Below are positions 37,056-46,237 of a DNA stretch of 64,000 bases, one piece after another (the first letter of the stretch is position 1; every line of letters starts with the position of its first letter). This DNA comes from a virus. The notes beneath the pieces are model-generated. The model saw only the letters and a program-made list of their open reading frames with translations, searched no databases and had not been told where the DNA came from. The stretch covers positions 1-64,000 of IMG/VR virus record IMGVR_UViG_3300030329_003696, one strand, 5' to 3'. Position numbers and translations under genes: made by a program.

Positions 37056-37791
37056 ATAAATCTTGATACATTCCTTGTTTTATAGATGTATTTTGTAAAT
37101 CTTTTAGCATTAGATCATAGTCGTTGTGGTTTAAATAAATCTCTCTTACCACTTTTGACTGTGTGTAGTAAGTGTTACCCATGCCCCTAAAGAGACATAT
37201 CTGCTTGAGGTCATCATTCAATATTTCATCGATCCGTTTGAAATCGCCGGAACCTATTAGGTCGCCACACTTGAGGTACACAAAAAAATTGTAATTAACT
37301 ATTTTTTGAAACGAGTCCTTTTCTTTGAGTGGTTTGACATCGTGTAAGTGAGAAACAAATTCTACCTTATCAATAGATTTTTGAGACTCGTGGATTAAAT
37401 TTACTAACTTTGCAACATCTCTGGATGGGGATGTGGATACAACAATTTTTACCTTTTCTTTGTCATAATCTACTGAGGTTGCCGAAAGGACAGATTTTTG
37501 TAATTCTTCAAATGTTTTAGAGGGGTCGTCCTGAACGACAACTCCAAACGAAAGAGTTACCTCTTCTCGTGCCTCTTCAGGTGTCTCACCGTTCCACCGA
37601 CTAGATCTAAACATGTTGCAAAACTGTGTCAATTCGTAGGAGTCTTGATCTACCCGCCTAGTAGCTTTACCCCTATCAATTAACTTTTGTAGTCTACCGG
37701 CCTCACATCCGGTCTGACCTCCACCCCAAGGGCCACCACTCATTGGTGGGTTCCCATCTGTAATTTTAAAAACACAGTTTCCACAGTCCAT
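37048..37791 (-). CDS. GT-A-like protein with N-terminal four-Cys module
   Basis: A 247-residue protein. The first 60 residues hold Cys3, Cys6, Cys29 and Cys58 around a Gly-rich segment (SGGPWGGGQTGCEAGR), likely to bind zinc or an iron-sulfur cluster. From about residue 77 (VTLSFGVVVQDDPSKTF) a GT2-like fold follows, with FFVYLKCGDLIGSGDF taking the place of the DxD region (only one acidic residue). It may be a glycosyltransferase with altered metal binding or a non-catalytic partner. A related Cys module precedes the two-domain glycosyltransferase at 50994. Confidence 0.5.
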   Translation of the reverse strand: MDCGNCVFKITDGNPPMSGGPWGGGQTGCEAGRLQKLIDRGKATRRVDQDSYELTQFCNMFRSSRWNGETPEEAREEVTLSFGVVVQDDPSKTFEELQKSVLSATSVDYDKEKVKIVVSTSPSRDVAKLVNLIHESQKSIDKVEFVSHLHDVKPLKEKDSFQKIVNYNFFVYLKCGDLIGSGDFKRIDEILNDDLKQICLFRGMGNTYYTQSKVVREIYLNHNDYDLMLKDLQNTSIKQGMYQDLYE

Positions 37792-37794
37792 CTA

Positions 37795-38211
37795 TTAAGC
37801 CCTCACCGCTTTAATTTCAAAGTGTATTCCCGTCATATGGGTATCAACCACCTTGAGACCCAAGCCAGACACGATCTCTTCAATCGTCACGAGAGAAGAC
37901 GCAGAGCTAATAGATGAAACCACAGAGGACGCCTGATTTAGATCGATAATTCCGTTCAGTACTCCTTTACAAAAAAGTCTTATATCTGTTCCTCCGATGG
38001 AAAGCTCCCCATTCATTCTTAACTTAGTGGAAATAGCTGAAATTAATTCAGGGATAGCATCAATGGTAAAGTCGTCTAAAATATCAGTAGCTAATATTTG
38101 GTCACACTCGTTATTGACAATTTCGCTTAGATCTACGTTGTTTGTCGTAACAGTTATGTGGTGGTAGTTCTCTATTTTGTCTTGACCTTCTCTTAGAATT
38201 TGTAGCTTCAT
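37795..38211 (-). CDS. Methyltransferase-like fragment, probably without SAM site
   Basis: A 138-residue protein. ECDQILATDILDDF and AISTKLRMNGELSIGG look like the motif IV strand and motif V region of a class I methyltransferase, and the end (MTGIHFEIKAVRA) like its last strand. The Gly-rich SAM-binding motif I expected near the N-terminus is absent. It may be a degenerate enzyme kept as a partner for a neighbouring glycosyltransferase, or a minimal unrelated domain. Reading frame and operon spacing (three bases from the upstream gene, four-base overlap downstream) look maintained. Confidence 0.45.
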   Translation of the reverse strand: MKLQILREGQDKIENYHHITVTTNNVDLSEIVNNECDQILATDILDDFTIDAIPELISAISTKLRMNGELSIGGTDIRLFCKGVLNGIIDLNQASSVVSSISSASSLVTIEEIVSGLGLKVVDTHMTGIHFEIKAVRA

Positions 38212-39185
38212 TTTTTCACCTCGTAAGCCTTGTTAAAAATTGTGTTCCATTCTTCGATAAACCTATCTTCGGAGAAAAGGTTTTTAATTGTCTCCCTAGC
38301 ACTTTCGCCCATTTCTTTGGCTAGTTCGGGATCTGCTAATAGCTTTTGTATATAACCCCTTAACTCCTCTTCGTCATTCGATATAAAGCCGTTTTCGCCG
38401 TTGTTTATTATATTGGGCATTTCACAGGTAGCTGTTGTTACTACAGCACAACCGCAAGACATCGCCTCTAGCATAGACGTTGGTACTGGACTTAGTGTGC
38501 TGGGGTTGATATAAACTAGAGAATTTTGGTACTCCTCGACAAGGTGCTCTACAGATTCACTTTGCTTCGATAGACCCTCTGTTTCGCCTACAACCTTTCT
38601 TGGGAGGTCTTTAGTTATTCTTTCCCAACCTTGGTAGTTTAGTGCGTAGTCCCTATTTTTGAAATCGTGAGCAACCGTTAAAACACCCTCTCTTTTTGCT
38701 TCTGGGTCTGGCCTAAAAAGTTCTGTGTCAATTGAGTGATACACAACTTCTCCGCCCATCCCCCATTCTCCCATAGAGTATTTCGTTATGAATACATCAA
38801 TATCACCCTTCATGTTTTGATAGCTTTTCATTTGACTATCCGGCCAGCTAGATAGTGGTAATGTATGCTCAAGTGATATCACGGGAATCTGTAGTGTCCT
38901 ATTTATTTGCTCAGAGATTTGAAATTGACCAAACTTACTATTGGATAGTATGAAGTCAAAATTTATCGCGGAGAATAGAGAATTCTTGGGCAAAACATAA
39001 TAATTCTCCGGCATCGGTGCGTGTCCACTGTACCAATCTTTAGCACCCTCATGCATAAAAGCATAAAAGTTATGTCCCGTTTTCGCCAGTTGCGACTGGT
39101 ATCTTTCGTGGGTATTGAAAGTCAGTATATTGTACTTTTTAGAGGTTCTTTGTACATCACCTATTATGTTTTTTGTTTTAATCAT
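38208..39185 (-). CDS. GT-B glycosyltransferase (GT4-like)
   Basis: A 325-residue protein with an intact GT4-type C-terminal domain: GVLTVAHDFKNRDY, then YINPSTLSPVPTSMLEAMSC and GCAVVTTATCEMPNII followed by GENGFI. The Glu in MLEAMSCG sits where retaining GT4 enzymes bind the sugar nucleotide. The C-terminal helix contains FIEEWNTIF, as in many family members. No membrane segment. It is paired with another GT-B enzyme upstream by an eight-base overlap. Confidence 0.78.
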   Translation of the reverse strand: MIKTKNIIGDVQRTSKKYNILTFNTHERYQSQLAKTGHNFYAFMHEGAKDWYSGHAPMPENYYVLPKNSLFSAINFDFILSNSKFGQFQISEQINRTLQIPVISLEHTLPLSSWPDSQMKSYQNMKGDIDVFITKYSMGEWGMGGEVVYHSIDTELFRPDPEAKREGVLTVAHDFKNRDYALNYQGWERITKDLPRKVVGETEGLSKQSESVEHLVEEYQNSLVYINPSTLSPVPTSMLEAMSCGCAVVTTATCEMPNIINNGENGFISNDEEELRGYIQKLLADPELAKEMGESARETIKNLFSEDRFIEEWNTIFNKAYEVKK

Positions 39186-40296
39186 TTAGAATGTCCTTCA
39201 TTATTGATCCTACGCTTTCAAAAGAAAGGGACTCGCATACTGAGAATCCTGTGCTTTTTGCAGAGTTCTCAAAAGCAACTGGGTTTTTCTCCCAGTCGTT
39301 GTATGCTGATCTCATGGAATTTTTAAGATCTCTATCGTCAGATAGACACGTAAAGTCATGGCCGCAATTCATCTGTAAAATGCTATCTGAGGTTGTCTTG
39401 TTAGATTTTAGACAGAATCCTACTGGATATCCTTGATTTTCCGGCGTAACCTTGAGCAAATCTTTAGACGCTGAAATGTTAGTTAGTATAACCCTGCTAC
39501 CAAGACCCAACGCATCGACACCATGAGTTGCTGATGGAGAGTTTTTGAGATCTATAAAACAGTGCCCATACTGATGTGCTGCCATTAAGTGGTCTTCACT
39601 AAGGTTATTGTCTGTTATAATAACCTCTTTTAAGTAGTCTTTTGCGTCCTTGTTTAGCCTTAGCGTTTCCTTTACATTTGCAGCCGCCCTATTAACCGTT
39701 TCCCTAGCTTGATCTGAAGGATTTGTAACAACAATTATTAGTACAGCTCGATCAGTGTAGTCAAACTCGGAATGGAAGCTAGAAAGGATGGAGTCAAGAG
39801 AGTGACTATCACTGGAATCCACAAAGCAGTAAAGTCTAAATTTATTTCTAGCGTAGGGTATATCTATTGGTTGATAGCGTTGTTTAAACTTCTCTAGGTT
39901 GCATGAGGCTGGCACCACCTTGGTTGAAACTAAATCCCCAATGTTATCACTATAATCTTGATTGGGAACCCATACCTCATCTACTTGCTGTAAGTGTTCT
40001 ATAGTAGAGCTGTGTCTTATGTTTAGGAATGTATTCGATAAGATTGCTATATTCTTTTTAAATTTACTAGAGCCTACTATCGAGTCTGGAAAAACATGCT
40101 GTATGCAGACATCGCAGTCGTCAGCTTTTTTATTCTCAAGCTCAAGTATTCTTCCCTGCGAGGGGATTGAAGACTGTACCTTGATCCCCCTACAAACAAC
40201 GTCAACCCCAGCCTTATCTAGGGATAAAATGTTGTTTCGGGTTATTTGACCCCAATCGCTATTTTCCTTATGGTATCCAATATAGAGAACTTTCAT
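39178..40296 (-). CDS. GT-B glycosyltransferase
   Basis: A 372-residue protein with a Rossmann-like N-terminus (MKVLYIGYHKENSDWGQITR) in which the SDWGQITRN region corresponds to the donor loop of GT4 proteins. VDEVWVPNQDYSDNIG is the typical interdomain segment, then KVVPASCNLEKF and a C-terminal domain with HQYGHCFIDLKNSPSATHG and ALGLGSRVILTN, the shape of the GT4 donor site. The canonical EX7E is not intact, so either donor binding differs or it is a diverged partner of the adjacent GT4 protein. Confidence 0.65.
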   Translation of the reverse strand: MKVLYIGYHKENSDWGQITRNNILSLDKAGVDVVCRGIKVQSSIPSQGRILELENKKADDCDVCIQHVFPDSIVGSSKFKKNIAILSNTFLNIRHSSTIEHLQQVDEVWVPNQDYSDNIGDLVSTKVVPASCNLEKFKQRYQPIDIPYARNKFRLYCFVDSSDSHSLDSILSSFHSEFDYTDRAVLIIVVTNPSDQARETVNRAAANVKETLRLNKDAKDYLKEVIITDNNLSEDHLMAAHQYGHCFIDLKNSPSATHGVDALGLGSRVILTNISASKDLLKVTPENQGYPVGFCLKSNKTTSDSILQMNCGHDFTCLSDDRDLKNSMRSAYNDWEKNPVAFENSAKSTGFSVCESLSFESVGSIMKDILND

Positions 40297-40868
40297 TAGT
40301 TATCTCCTCCCGACTTCTTAGCCACAATCATAATATCGTCATACCTATCTTTGTTAGATCTCAGGTCTATGGTTTTAATGTCATTAAATACAACCGGAAG
40401 ACTATTCATAATTGGTTCGCAAAATTGTATATCTTGCACATCTTCGATAACAAACACTCCGTCATCTTTCAGTAGCTGAGACCAAAACTTACAGGAAAAA
40501 ACCTGATGATTGGGAAGGTGTGAGCCATCGTCTATGATTATATCAAATTTAATACCTAAGTCTTCTATCTTTCTAATCGTGTCAAAAGAGATGGCATCAG
40601 TGTTTTCGTAAATGGTTACGTTTTCAATGTCATCAAATTGTCGAAGACCGCTTCTTTCATCTAATTCTATACCAATAATATTTGCGTCAGAGAAATAATC
40701 GTTCCAGAGACTAAGCGATCCACCGTGATGGTTCCCAATTTCAAGTAAATTTATCTTCTTATCCTTGTACTCTGAAAACAAGGAGTCATATGTTTCTATG
40801 TAAGAATGACTAGTGTCCTTATCTGTCCCGTAAGACCCACTAGTTATTAGCTCTTTTAAAGTTGACAT
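40296..40868 (-). CDS. SAM-dependent O-methyltransferase (macrocin/rhamnosyl OMT-like)
   Basis: A 190-residue protein with NLLEIGNHHGGSLSLW (40-55), GIELDERS, and FDIIIDDGSHLPNHQ (109-123). This order is typical of the sugar O-methyltransferases related to macrocin and rhamnosyl tetracenomycin enzymes, in which the DDGSH region binds a metal. It probably methylates a hydroxyl on a sugar residue of the locus product. The start ATG has GAAAC upstream and the gene overlaps its upstream neighbour by 13 bases. Confidence 0.75.
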   Translation of the reverse strand: MSTLKELITSGSYGTDKDTSHSYIETYDSLFSEYKDKKINLLEIGNHHGGSLSLWNDYFSDANIIGIELDERSGLRQFDDIENVTIYENTDAISFDTIRKIEDLGIKFDIIIDDGSHLPNHQVFSCKFWSQLLKDDGVFVIEDVQDIQFCEPIMNSLPVVFNDIKTIDLRSNKDRYDDIMIVAKKSGGDN

Positions 40869-41632
40869 TGTTTCTCCAAATTGTAAAACTTTATGAATTG
40901 CATTCCGGCGTTATTGAATTCTCCGTGAAATCCGAAGGATGAATATGACAATAAGACATCCCTGTTAAAATATTTATACTCAGTGGGATGCTCAACGGAG
41001 AACTTAGCCGCAAGAGAGGGTGGTGCAAAGGTAATGCCCTGTTCCGTCATGCGATCATAATTGAAAACACAAGTGTTGAGGTCTTCGTTCTTATGCTCCC
41101 ACCCCAGACTTGCCGATTCTTCCACAAACTTACGTGTTCTCAGGGAAAACCCTCCGTTGCCAACAACGTTCGGGATTTTCTCTATGCGACCAGCTACCAT
41201 GTCGCTTGCTTGAACTATTGACATCGGCCAAGGAGCACCTATATAGTCATACTCTAAATATTTATCATCCCAATTGGTTATATCTATAATAGTTGAATCA
41301 TGCTGCACATTCAAACAAAAATCATCTAAAATATACTTATTTGTCTGTTGAATAAATGATTCGCAGAATCCGCTTCGATTTTTATCATCATCCGACATGT
41401 TTGATGTTAGTTCTACGCTCATATCGCAGACATCAATGTCGTACTTGTTTATTACATCGTCAAATAAACTTAGGTTTGTTTTACTACTATCTGTAATTAA
41501 AACCGCACGCTTAAACTTTACCTGATCCATACCAATCAGCATAGATCTTAAAGATTTTCTTACATGCTCCTCTCCCCAGCAGAATGTAAAAATAGTTACA
41601 TCCGGAAGCTGCAACTTATTTCCAATAGTCAT
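40856..41632 (-). CDS. DUF5672-type glycosyltransferase
   Basis: A 258-residue protein with NVQHDSTII (108-116), DYIGAPWP (129-136) and VGNGGFSLRTRKF (157-169), the signature series of the DUF5672 family, in which QxD serves as the metal-binding DxD equivalent and the NGGFSLR loop contacts the acceptor. Cytoplasmic, no membrane segment. Specificity unknown. It overlaps the epimerase gene upstream by 17 bases. Confidence 0.8.
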   Translation of the reverse strand: MTIGNKLQLPDVTIFTFCWGEEHVRKSLRSMLIGMDQVKFKRAVLITDSSKTNLSLFDDVINKYDIDVCDMSVELTSNMSDDDKNRSGFCESFIQQTNKYILDDFCLNVQHDSTIIDITNWDDKYLEYDYIGAPWPMSIVQASDMVAGRIEKIPNVVGNGGFSLRTRKFVEESASLGWEHKNEDLNTCVFNYDRMTEQGITFAPPSLAAKFSVEHPTEYKYFNRDVLLSYSSFGFHGEFNNAGMQFIKFYNLEKQCQL

Positions 41633-42629
41633 AGATTCCCTTCTCTATTTCGTAGTCCATTCTTTTCTGTTCTCTTTCCGGTTGCTTCATAGCCCACTTG
41701 AACATTTCGTCGATAAGTTCTTCTAGATTTGTACCATCGTGAAACCCAAGATTTCTAGGGTCTTTTGCCAACGTGTGGTCGCAGTGTGCGTGTTTAGCTT
41801 CATGACGACCCTCTACATGCTTCTTTTCTGCTTCAAAGCCATTCTTCCAAGCTACACGTTGAACCGTGTCTGCAAGCTCGTTAATCGTATATGCTTTGTC
41901 TGCACCTAAATTAAATGTATAACCATTACATCTATCGATTAAGGTTTCAAAGGGTTTCATGTAATACTTAACGTCTGAGAACGCACGTGTTTGTTCTCCA
42001 TCGCCATAAATCAACATCGGCTCGCCAGCGAGGACGCGACGAATAAAAATGCCCGCTACGTTACGATATTTATCCCAGATATTCTGATAGATACCAACAA
42101 CGTTATGTGGCCTAATAATAGTGTATCGAAGGCCGTGTTGTTCACTAGCAATCTTTATATCCATTTCAATAGCATACTTTGCAACCCCGTATGGGTCGAT
42201 GGGTGCTGGCCCCATCTTTTCGTTGAAGGGAGGAAAGTGGTTTCCGTATACCGCCATAGAAGACGTGAAGATCATCTTCGTATCATGTTCGATACATTGA
42301 TTGATGATATTAACACTCCCTAAAACGTTATTTGTATAATTAAAGTGTCTTATATAGGGCGATAACCCCTCAGCTGCGTAAGCGGCAAAATGAAAACAGG
42401 CAGCTACATCATTAAAATGGAAGATATTATTTAAAGCCTTACTTGCCCAACGGTCAGAAATATTAATGGGCCAGAATTCAAATTGTTCTGGAGGTGCTTG
42501 CGGCAGATAGTCTGAGTATCCACCGCTAAGGTCATCAATCCCAATAACCCTGTAGCCTTCACTTAAAAGGTGTCTACTAAAATGACTACCAAAAAGCCCA
42601 GCTGCTCCTGTTACAACAACGGTTCTCAT
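41616..42629 (-). CDS. GalE-like NAD-dependent sugar-nucleotide epimerase
   Basis: A 337-residue extended short-chain dehydrogenase, a usual length for GalE-type enzymes. Features: VVTGAAGLFGSHF (5-17) for NAD binding, FHFAAYAAEG (79-88), IFTSSMAVYG with Ser123/124, and DPYGVAKYA with Tyr147 and Lys151, followed by IIRPHNVVGIYQN and a C-terminal FNLGADKAYTINELAD segment. It likely interconverts UDP- or NDP-sugars at C4, for example UDP-glucose/galactose, though dehydratase or other epimerase activity cannot be ruled out. It overlaps the next glycosyltransferase gene upstream by four bases. Confidence 0.82.
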   Translation of the reverse strand: MRTVVVTGAAGLFGSHFSRHLLSEGYRVIGIDDLSGGYSDYLPQAPPEQFEFWPINISDRWASKALNNIFHFNDVAACFHFAAYAAEGLSPYIRHFNYTNNVLGSVNIINQCIEHDTKMIFTSSMAVYGNHFPPFNEKMGPAPIDPYGVAKYAIEMDIKIASEQHGLRYTIIRPHNVVGIYQNIWDKYRNVAGIFIRRVLAGEPMLIYGDGEQTRAFSDVKYYMKPFETLIDRCNGYTFNLGADKAYTINELADTVQRVAWKNGFEAEKKHVEGRHEAKHAHCDHTLAKDPRNLGFHDGTNLEELIDEMFKWAMKQPEREQKRMDYEIEKGIYDYWK

Positions 42630-44311
42630 TGAATGACTCCCGCCTGCTTCATGGCCTCAATTCTTTTTTGTTCCCAGTTGTTTCTCCTTTCACATAACTG
42701 CCGCATGTGAGAGTATGCCATGTCTATATTAAACTCTTGCCTAACGTTTGATCCGTCAAAAGCGGCGGACGATTCATTAAAATACATTCCCCCTGTAGAG
42801 CCTGTAGAGGACTTATACATTAGGTCTCTAGACATCCTAGCTTCAAAGAAACTATTTATTCGGTGAGGCTCTCCAAGGACTTCTGCTATCAACCATTTAG
42901 AAATTTGATTGATTGGTAAAGAGTTTATCTGCTCCTCTGGTAGCATTGGTGAGGACTGGTGAATTCTAGGCTCAGAACCCCAAGTCTGCTTTATATCTGG
43001 AGTCTCAAATGCATCAAAAATTCTTTCCCACTGCTTACCACTAAGATCCCACTGATAATACTTATCAAAGTTTTTGCGAGTCTCAGTCCCAATCTTGGCT
43101 ATTTCCTCGTCGCTCTTTTGGAAAAACTCAAGGAACAGTTCACTCGCCCTATCATTGTCGGGGACAGCACGTAGACAACCAGTCTCTAACTCTTTATAAA
43201 GTGCTGAGGGGCGTATGGGGAAGCCTCCGAGCTTTCTCAGTACACTTTCCATTGCGGAATAATCTGTACCGCAGACCGGAACCCCGCACGCCGCAGCCTC
43301 AACCTGTGGTAAACCAAAACCTTCACAGTTTGCGTATTGAGTATAAAGGTCAAATAGGTTAATGATATTGGACAGATCTTCGTATGACGCACCGTTTTTC
43401 ACGTTAGATAGGGTACTTCCCCACTTACCCGTGAAAGGTGACTGTGCTACGGCACCTTTAAACAGAGACGGAAAGGGCTTCTTTGTTTCTGGACATATAT
43501 ACGTAAACAATACGTGTGATGCTAGGTCGTTCTCGATTATGAGTTCTGGTATGTCCCACCCCAAATCTGGATACGACGTGTGGCAATAAAGATAGAACTT
43601 TTTATTCTCAGATTTGTCTAGAAACTTTCTGAAGGCCTTAAAAAGATCTGGGTACAGCTTGCGTCTTTGATTACGCATAACTGTTCCAATAATTTTATAT
43701 GAGGGATCTATACCGTATCTCAGCTTATGTTGCATCTTGTCCTCTACGGGACTGTAAGCCGGATGTGCGGACGGTGGTGCGGAACCAAGATACTGTATTT
43801 TACCGCCAGATTGATCGTTCAGAATAAGGCCAGCCCAGTCGGAATAGGTGAGACAGGCATCGGCAGACTCATATGTTGATATCCACTGTCTAGCTTGTGG
43901 CCTAGCGTCTACGGTGGGCATTACGACCCACTTAAAATAAGGTCTAAAGGGGCTTCTTTCAGCAAAGTCTAGCATCCAGAAGTCTCGAATATCACAAACG
44001 ACATCTGGGAGAAAGTCTAAACAGACATGCTCGAAGATCCATTCTCCAAACTGATTGGTGCCGCCCTGATTGTAGGCCTGCATTTCTTCTGGGGTTGCCT
44101 TGGGTTCAAAGTCAGTATTGGGTGCTACCCCGTAATATTTCCAAGGTATACTAGCTGCCCTCGGGTCATTCCTTTGCCCGTATGCACCAAGCTCTGCAAG
44201 CTCATACTTACCTGTACTGTGTAGATAATTCAATATCTCCCGCGTATAAGTGGCGTACCCAGTATTTAAAAACGTAGCTTCGCTACAGAACAGTATCCGT
44301 TTCTTTCTCAT
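42626..44311 (-). CDS. Large GT4-type glycosyltransferase
   Basis: A 561-residue GT-B protein. The N-terminal FCSEATFLNTGYATYTREIL is the glycine-containing donor loop typical of GT4 enzymes. IGTVMRNQRRKLYPDLFKAF opens the C-terminal domain. Further on, NCEGFGLPQVEAAACGVPV carries the EX7E catalytic/donor motif. A C-terminal extension of about 100 residues past the GT domain (including the EARMSRDLMYKSSTGSTGGM region) is unusual and of unknown role. It is the first gene of the long glycan operon, immediately after ssb. Confidence 0.82.
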   Translation of the reverse strand: MRKKRILFCSEATFLNTGYATYTREILNYLHSTGKYELAELGAYGQRNDPRAASIPWKYYGVAPNTDFEPKATPEEMQAYNQGGTNQFGEWIFEHVCLDFLPDVVCDIRDFWMLDFAERSPFRPYFKWVVMPTVDARPQARQWISTYESADACLTYSDWAGLILNDQSGGKIQYLGSAPPSAHPAYSPVEDKMQHKLRYGIDPSYKIIGTVMRNQRRKLYPDLFKAFRKFLDKSENKKFYLYCHTSYPDLGWDIPELIIENDLASHVLFTYICPETKKPFPSLFKGAVAQSPFTGKWGSTLSNVKNGASYEDLSNIINLFDLYTQYANCEGFGLPQVEAAACGVPVCGTDYSAMESVLRKLGGFPIRPSALYKELETGCLRAVPDNDRASELFLEFFQKSDEEIAKIGTETRKNFDKYYQWDLSGKQWERIFDAFETPDIKQTWGSEPRIHQSSPMLPEEQINSLPINQISKWLIAEVLGEPHRINSFFEARMSRDLMYKSSTGSTGGMYFNESSAAFDGSNVRQEFNIDMAYSHMRQLCERRNNWEQKRIEAMKQAGVIQ

Positions 44312-44312
44312 T

Positions 44313-44630
44313 TTATTCCTTATCCAAACATCCGAAGTCGAATTGATTAACCCTAAAAATGACTTCTGTGTCGCTTTCGGGTTCTAGGTTTTTAGCTGAG
44401 GCGTTTATGGTCATTTTCATACCTTCTTTACCCAATTTTGCGATTGTCCTTGCCCCACTATCCCAAGCTATGAATCTAAGATATGTAGAGTGTCTTTTCT
44501 TTTCACCCCTTTTATTTCTAAAATACTCATAGATATATAGAGTAAACTCGCAGTATTCAGCACCGGAATCTTCATCTATTTCGACCTCTGGGTCATCGTA
44601 TAGGTATCCCGTAAACATGCAGTTGTTCAT
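44313..44630 (-). CDS. ssb: Single-stranded DNA-binding protein
   Basis: A 105-residue OB-fold protein. MNNCMFTGYLYDDPEVE is the first strand and turn of bacterial/phage SSB, CEFTLYIYEYFRNKRGEKKR the second, then TYLRFIAWDSGARTIAKLGK and GMKMTINASAKN, all in the classic order. It lacks an extended acidic C-terminal tail; it ends FGCLDKE. It binds single-stranded DNA at phage replication forks. It is located between the polymerase operon and the glycan operon and has its own possible promoter, with AAAGGAGAA as ribosome binding site. Confidence 0.85.
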   Translation of the reverse strand: MNNCMFTGYLYDDPEVEIDEDSGAEYCEFTLYIYEYFRNKRGEKKRHSTYLRFIAWDSGARTIAKLGKEGMKMTINASAKNLEPESDTEVIFRVNQFDFGCLDKE

Positions 44631-44676
44631 TAATTCTCCTTTATACGTATAGTAGTCTACACGTCGTCATAAACCA

Positions 44677-44703
44677 ATTATATTTCGTGAATTTTATTGA
44701 CAA
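44677..44703 (-). promoter_or_regulatory. Possible sigma70-like promoter upstream of ssb
   Basis: On the - strand, TTGTCA (44698-44703) and a perfect TATAAT (44677-44682) are 15 bases apart. The -10 overlaps the stop codon of the polymerase C-half. The predicted start would give a leader of about 35-40 bases before ssb. The short spacer lowers confidence. Confidence 0.35.
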
Positions 44704-46237
44704 TGAACGAATTATCCTTAGCCACGTCTCCACACAGAAGAAGGTTATTACCTTCATAAAGTATATACTGGTATTTATCTCTTGCCTCTGGGAACACGAC
44801 TACACTATCTAAGGAACATGTATTGTCCTCTATCGTAAGAAAAGCCATCTTCCTCCCCTTAGTTTTACCTCGTTTAACCGTGGTGGTCGCTACTCGGTTC
44901 ACATTAGCTGCTATGCAAAGGTTTTTGCCCGTCTTTCCGTTGAGAACATCCTTGCAGTAAGTATTTGCAACCGATGTGTCCGCTGAGTCAATTTTAGACA
45001 GGGATACTGGACAGCCCAAGAATTTGCCCTCCTGTTCAATGATCCATGCAGGATCATCATCCAAGCTGTATGGAGGGTTTTTGATCAAGTTTGCCTCGTT
45101 TTCCACTATCTGACTTCGTTCGACCTTACTTGTTCCCCCACCCATCTTTTTCGTGGGAGATAGATCTATAAAGCAGTCATACAGATTGTCCCACTGTTTG
45201 CTCTGATAATTCTTTACGACCCAGTTAGACTCTGCCTTAGTTAACTCTCTGAATATAAGGTACTCATAAAGTGCTCTATTTCTAGACGTGTTGGTTGCGG
45301 CTGTAGAGAAAAAGCCTATGGAACATAGTGCTTTGAAGGCTGTCGCATTAATTTTTGGCGACAGGTAAACAATGATGTCCATCCAAGAGAACTCGCTAGG
45401 GTCTTTGCCCGTTTCTTCAGACGCCTCCTGCACAGCCTTCATCACTTTATCGCCCGTTACCCCCGTAAGAGATTTAACGTCCTTGACCCCGAAGTATATC
45501 CCATCATCCTGAATGTTGAATTTGGACTCAAACGAGGAAATCTTGGGAATCTTCACTTCAAGGTCAAAAAGCTTGGCTTCGGAAACCAGTTCATAAATTT
45601 CTTGATGGGGGTCTTGTTTCTCATTCGCATGGTATAGGTAGGACAGGAAGAATTCCTTGGTGTGATTTGCTTTATACCAAGCGGACCAAAATGAGTCAAC
45701 CGCATACGCAACAGCGTGAGACTTGTTGAAGGAGTACCTAGACGACTTCTCGATCCAACCAAAGATCTCAGATGCGGTGTCCTCGTTGACTAATCCAGTC
45801 TGGTGACATCCTAGAATAAAGTCTCCTCGTATCATAGCCATTAGCTCTGCATCCTTTTTACCAATAGCTTTTCTCAGGTCATCGGCCTTCTTGAGGTCAA
45901 AACCTGCAAGCTTCTGTGCTATACGCATAGATTGTTCTTGATAAACAAGTACGCCGTATGTTGGCTTGAATATCTCTTCGAGAGACTCGTGTAGATACGA
46001 GACTTCTTCTTCTTTATTCTTTCTATCAACAAACCTTTGCGTCATAGACTTTCCGTCAATAATCGCCTTCAAACAGCCCGGTCTAATCAACGCTATCAGA
46101 GCCGCAAGTTCCTCTAGATTTGAAGGTGCTAGCCTTTTAGACCAAGCACGCCCAAGGTTACTCTCTAGTTGGAAAACCCCTTTTGTGAGGCCGTCCTTGA
46201 AGAGGTTCCATGTTTTCTCATCTTTATAATCAATCAT
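44678..46237 (-). CDS. dnaE: DNA polymerase III alpha subunit, C-terminal half (fingers and OB domains)
   Basis: A 519-residue protein that begins where the N-half stops. MIDYKDEKTWNLFKDGL leads into GVFQLESNLG (20-29), then ALIRPG (49-54), YLHESLEEIFKPTYGVLVYQ (81-100), AGFDLKKADDLRKAIGKKD (111-129) and RYSFNKSHAVAYAV (167-180): the fingers region of C-family polymerases in order. The last ~100 residues form an OB domain (GRKMAFLTIEDNT ... VVVFPEARDKY). The three catalytic Asp residues lie in the other half, so both proteins must associate. It overlaps the endonuclease gene by eight bases and has no intein motifs at its N-terminus. Confidence 0.93.
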   Translation of the reverse strand: MIDYKDEKTWNLFKDGLTKGVFQLESNLGRAWSKRLAPSNLEELAALIALIRPGCLKAIIDGKSMTQRFVDRKNKEEEVSYLHESLEEIFKPTYGVLVYQEQSMRIAQKLAGFDLKKADDLRKAIGKKDAELMAMIRGDFILGCHQTGLVNEDTASEIFGWIEKSSRYSFNKSHAVAYAVDSFWSAWYKANHTKEFFLSYLYHANEKQDPHQEIYELVSEAKLFDLEVKIPKISSFESKFNIQDDGIYFGVKDVKSLTGVTGDKVMKAVQEASEETGKDPSEFSWMDIIVYLSPKINATAFKALCSIGFFSTAATNTSRNRALYEYLIFRELTKAESNWVVKNYQSKQWDNLYDCFIDLSPTKKMGGGTSKVERSQIVENEANLIKNPPYSLDDDPAWIIEQEGKFLGCPVSLSKIDSADTSVANTYCKDVLNGKTGKNLCIAANVNRVATTTVKRGKTKGRKMAFLTIEDNTCSLDSVVVFPEARDKYQYILYEGNNLLLCGDVAKDNSFIVNKIHEI

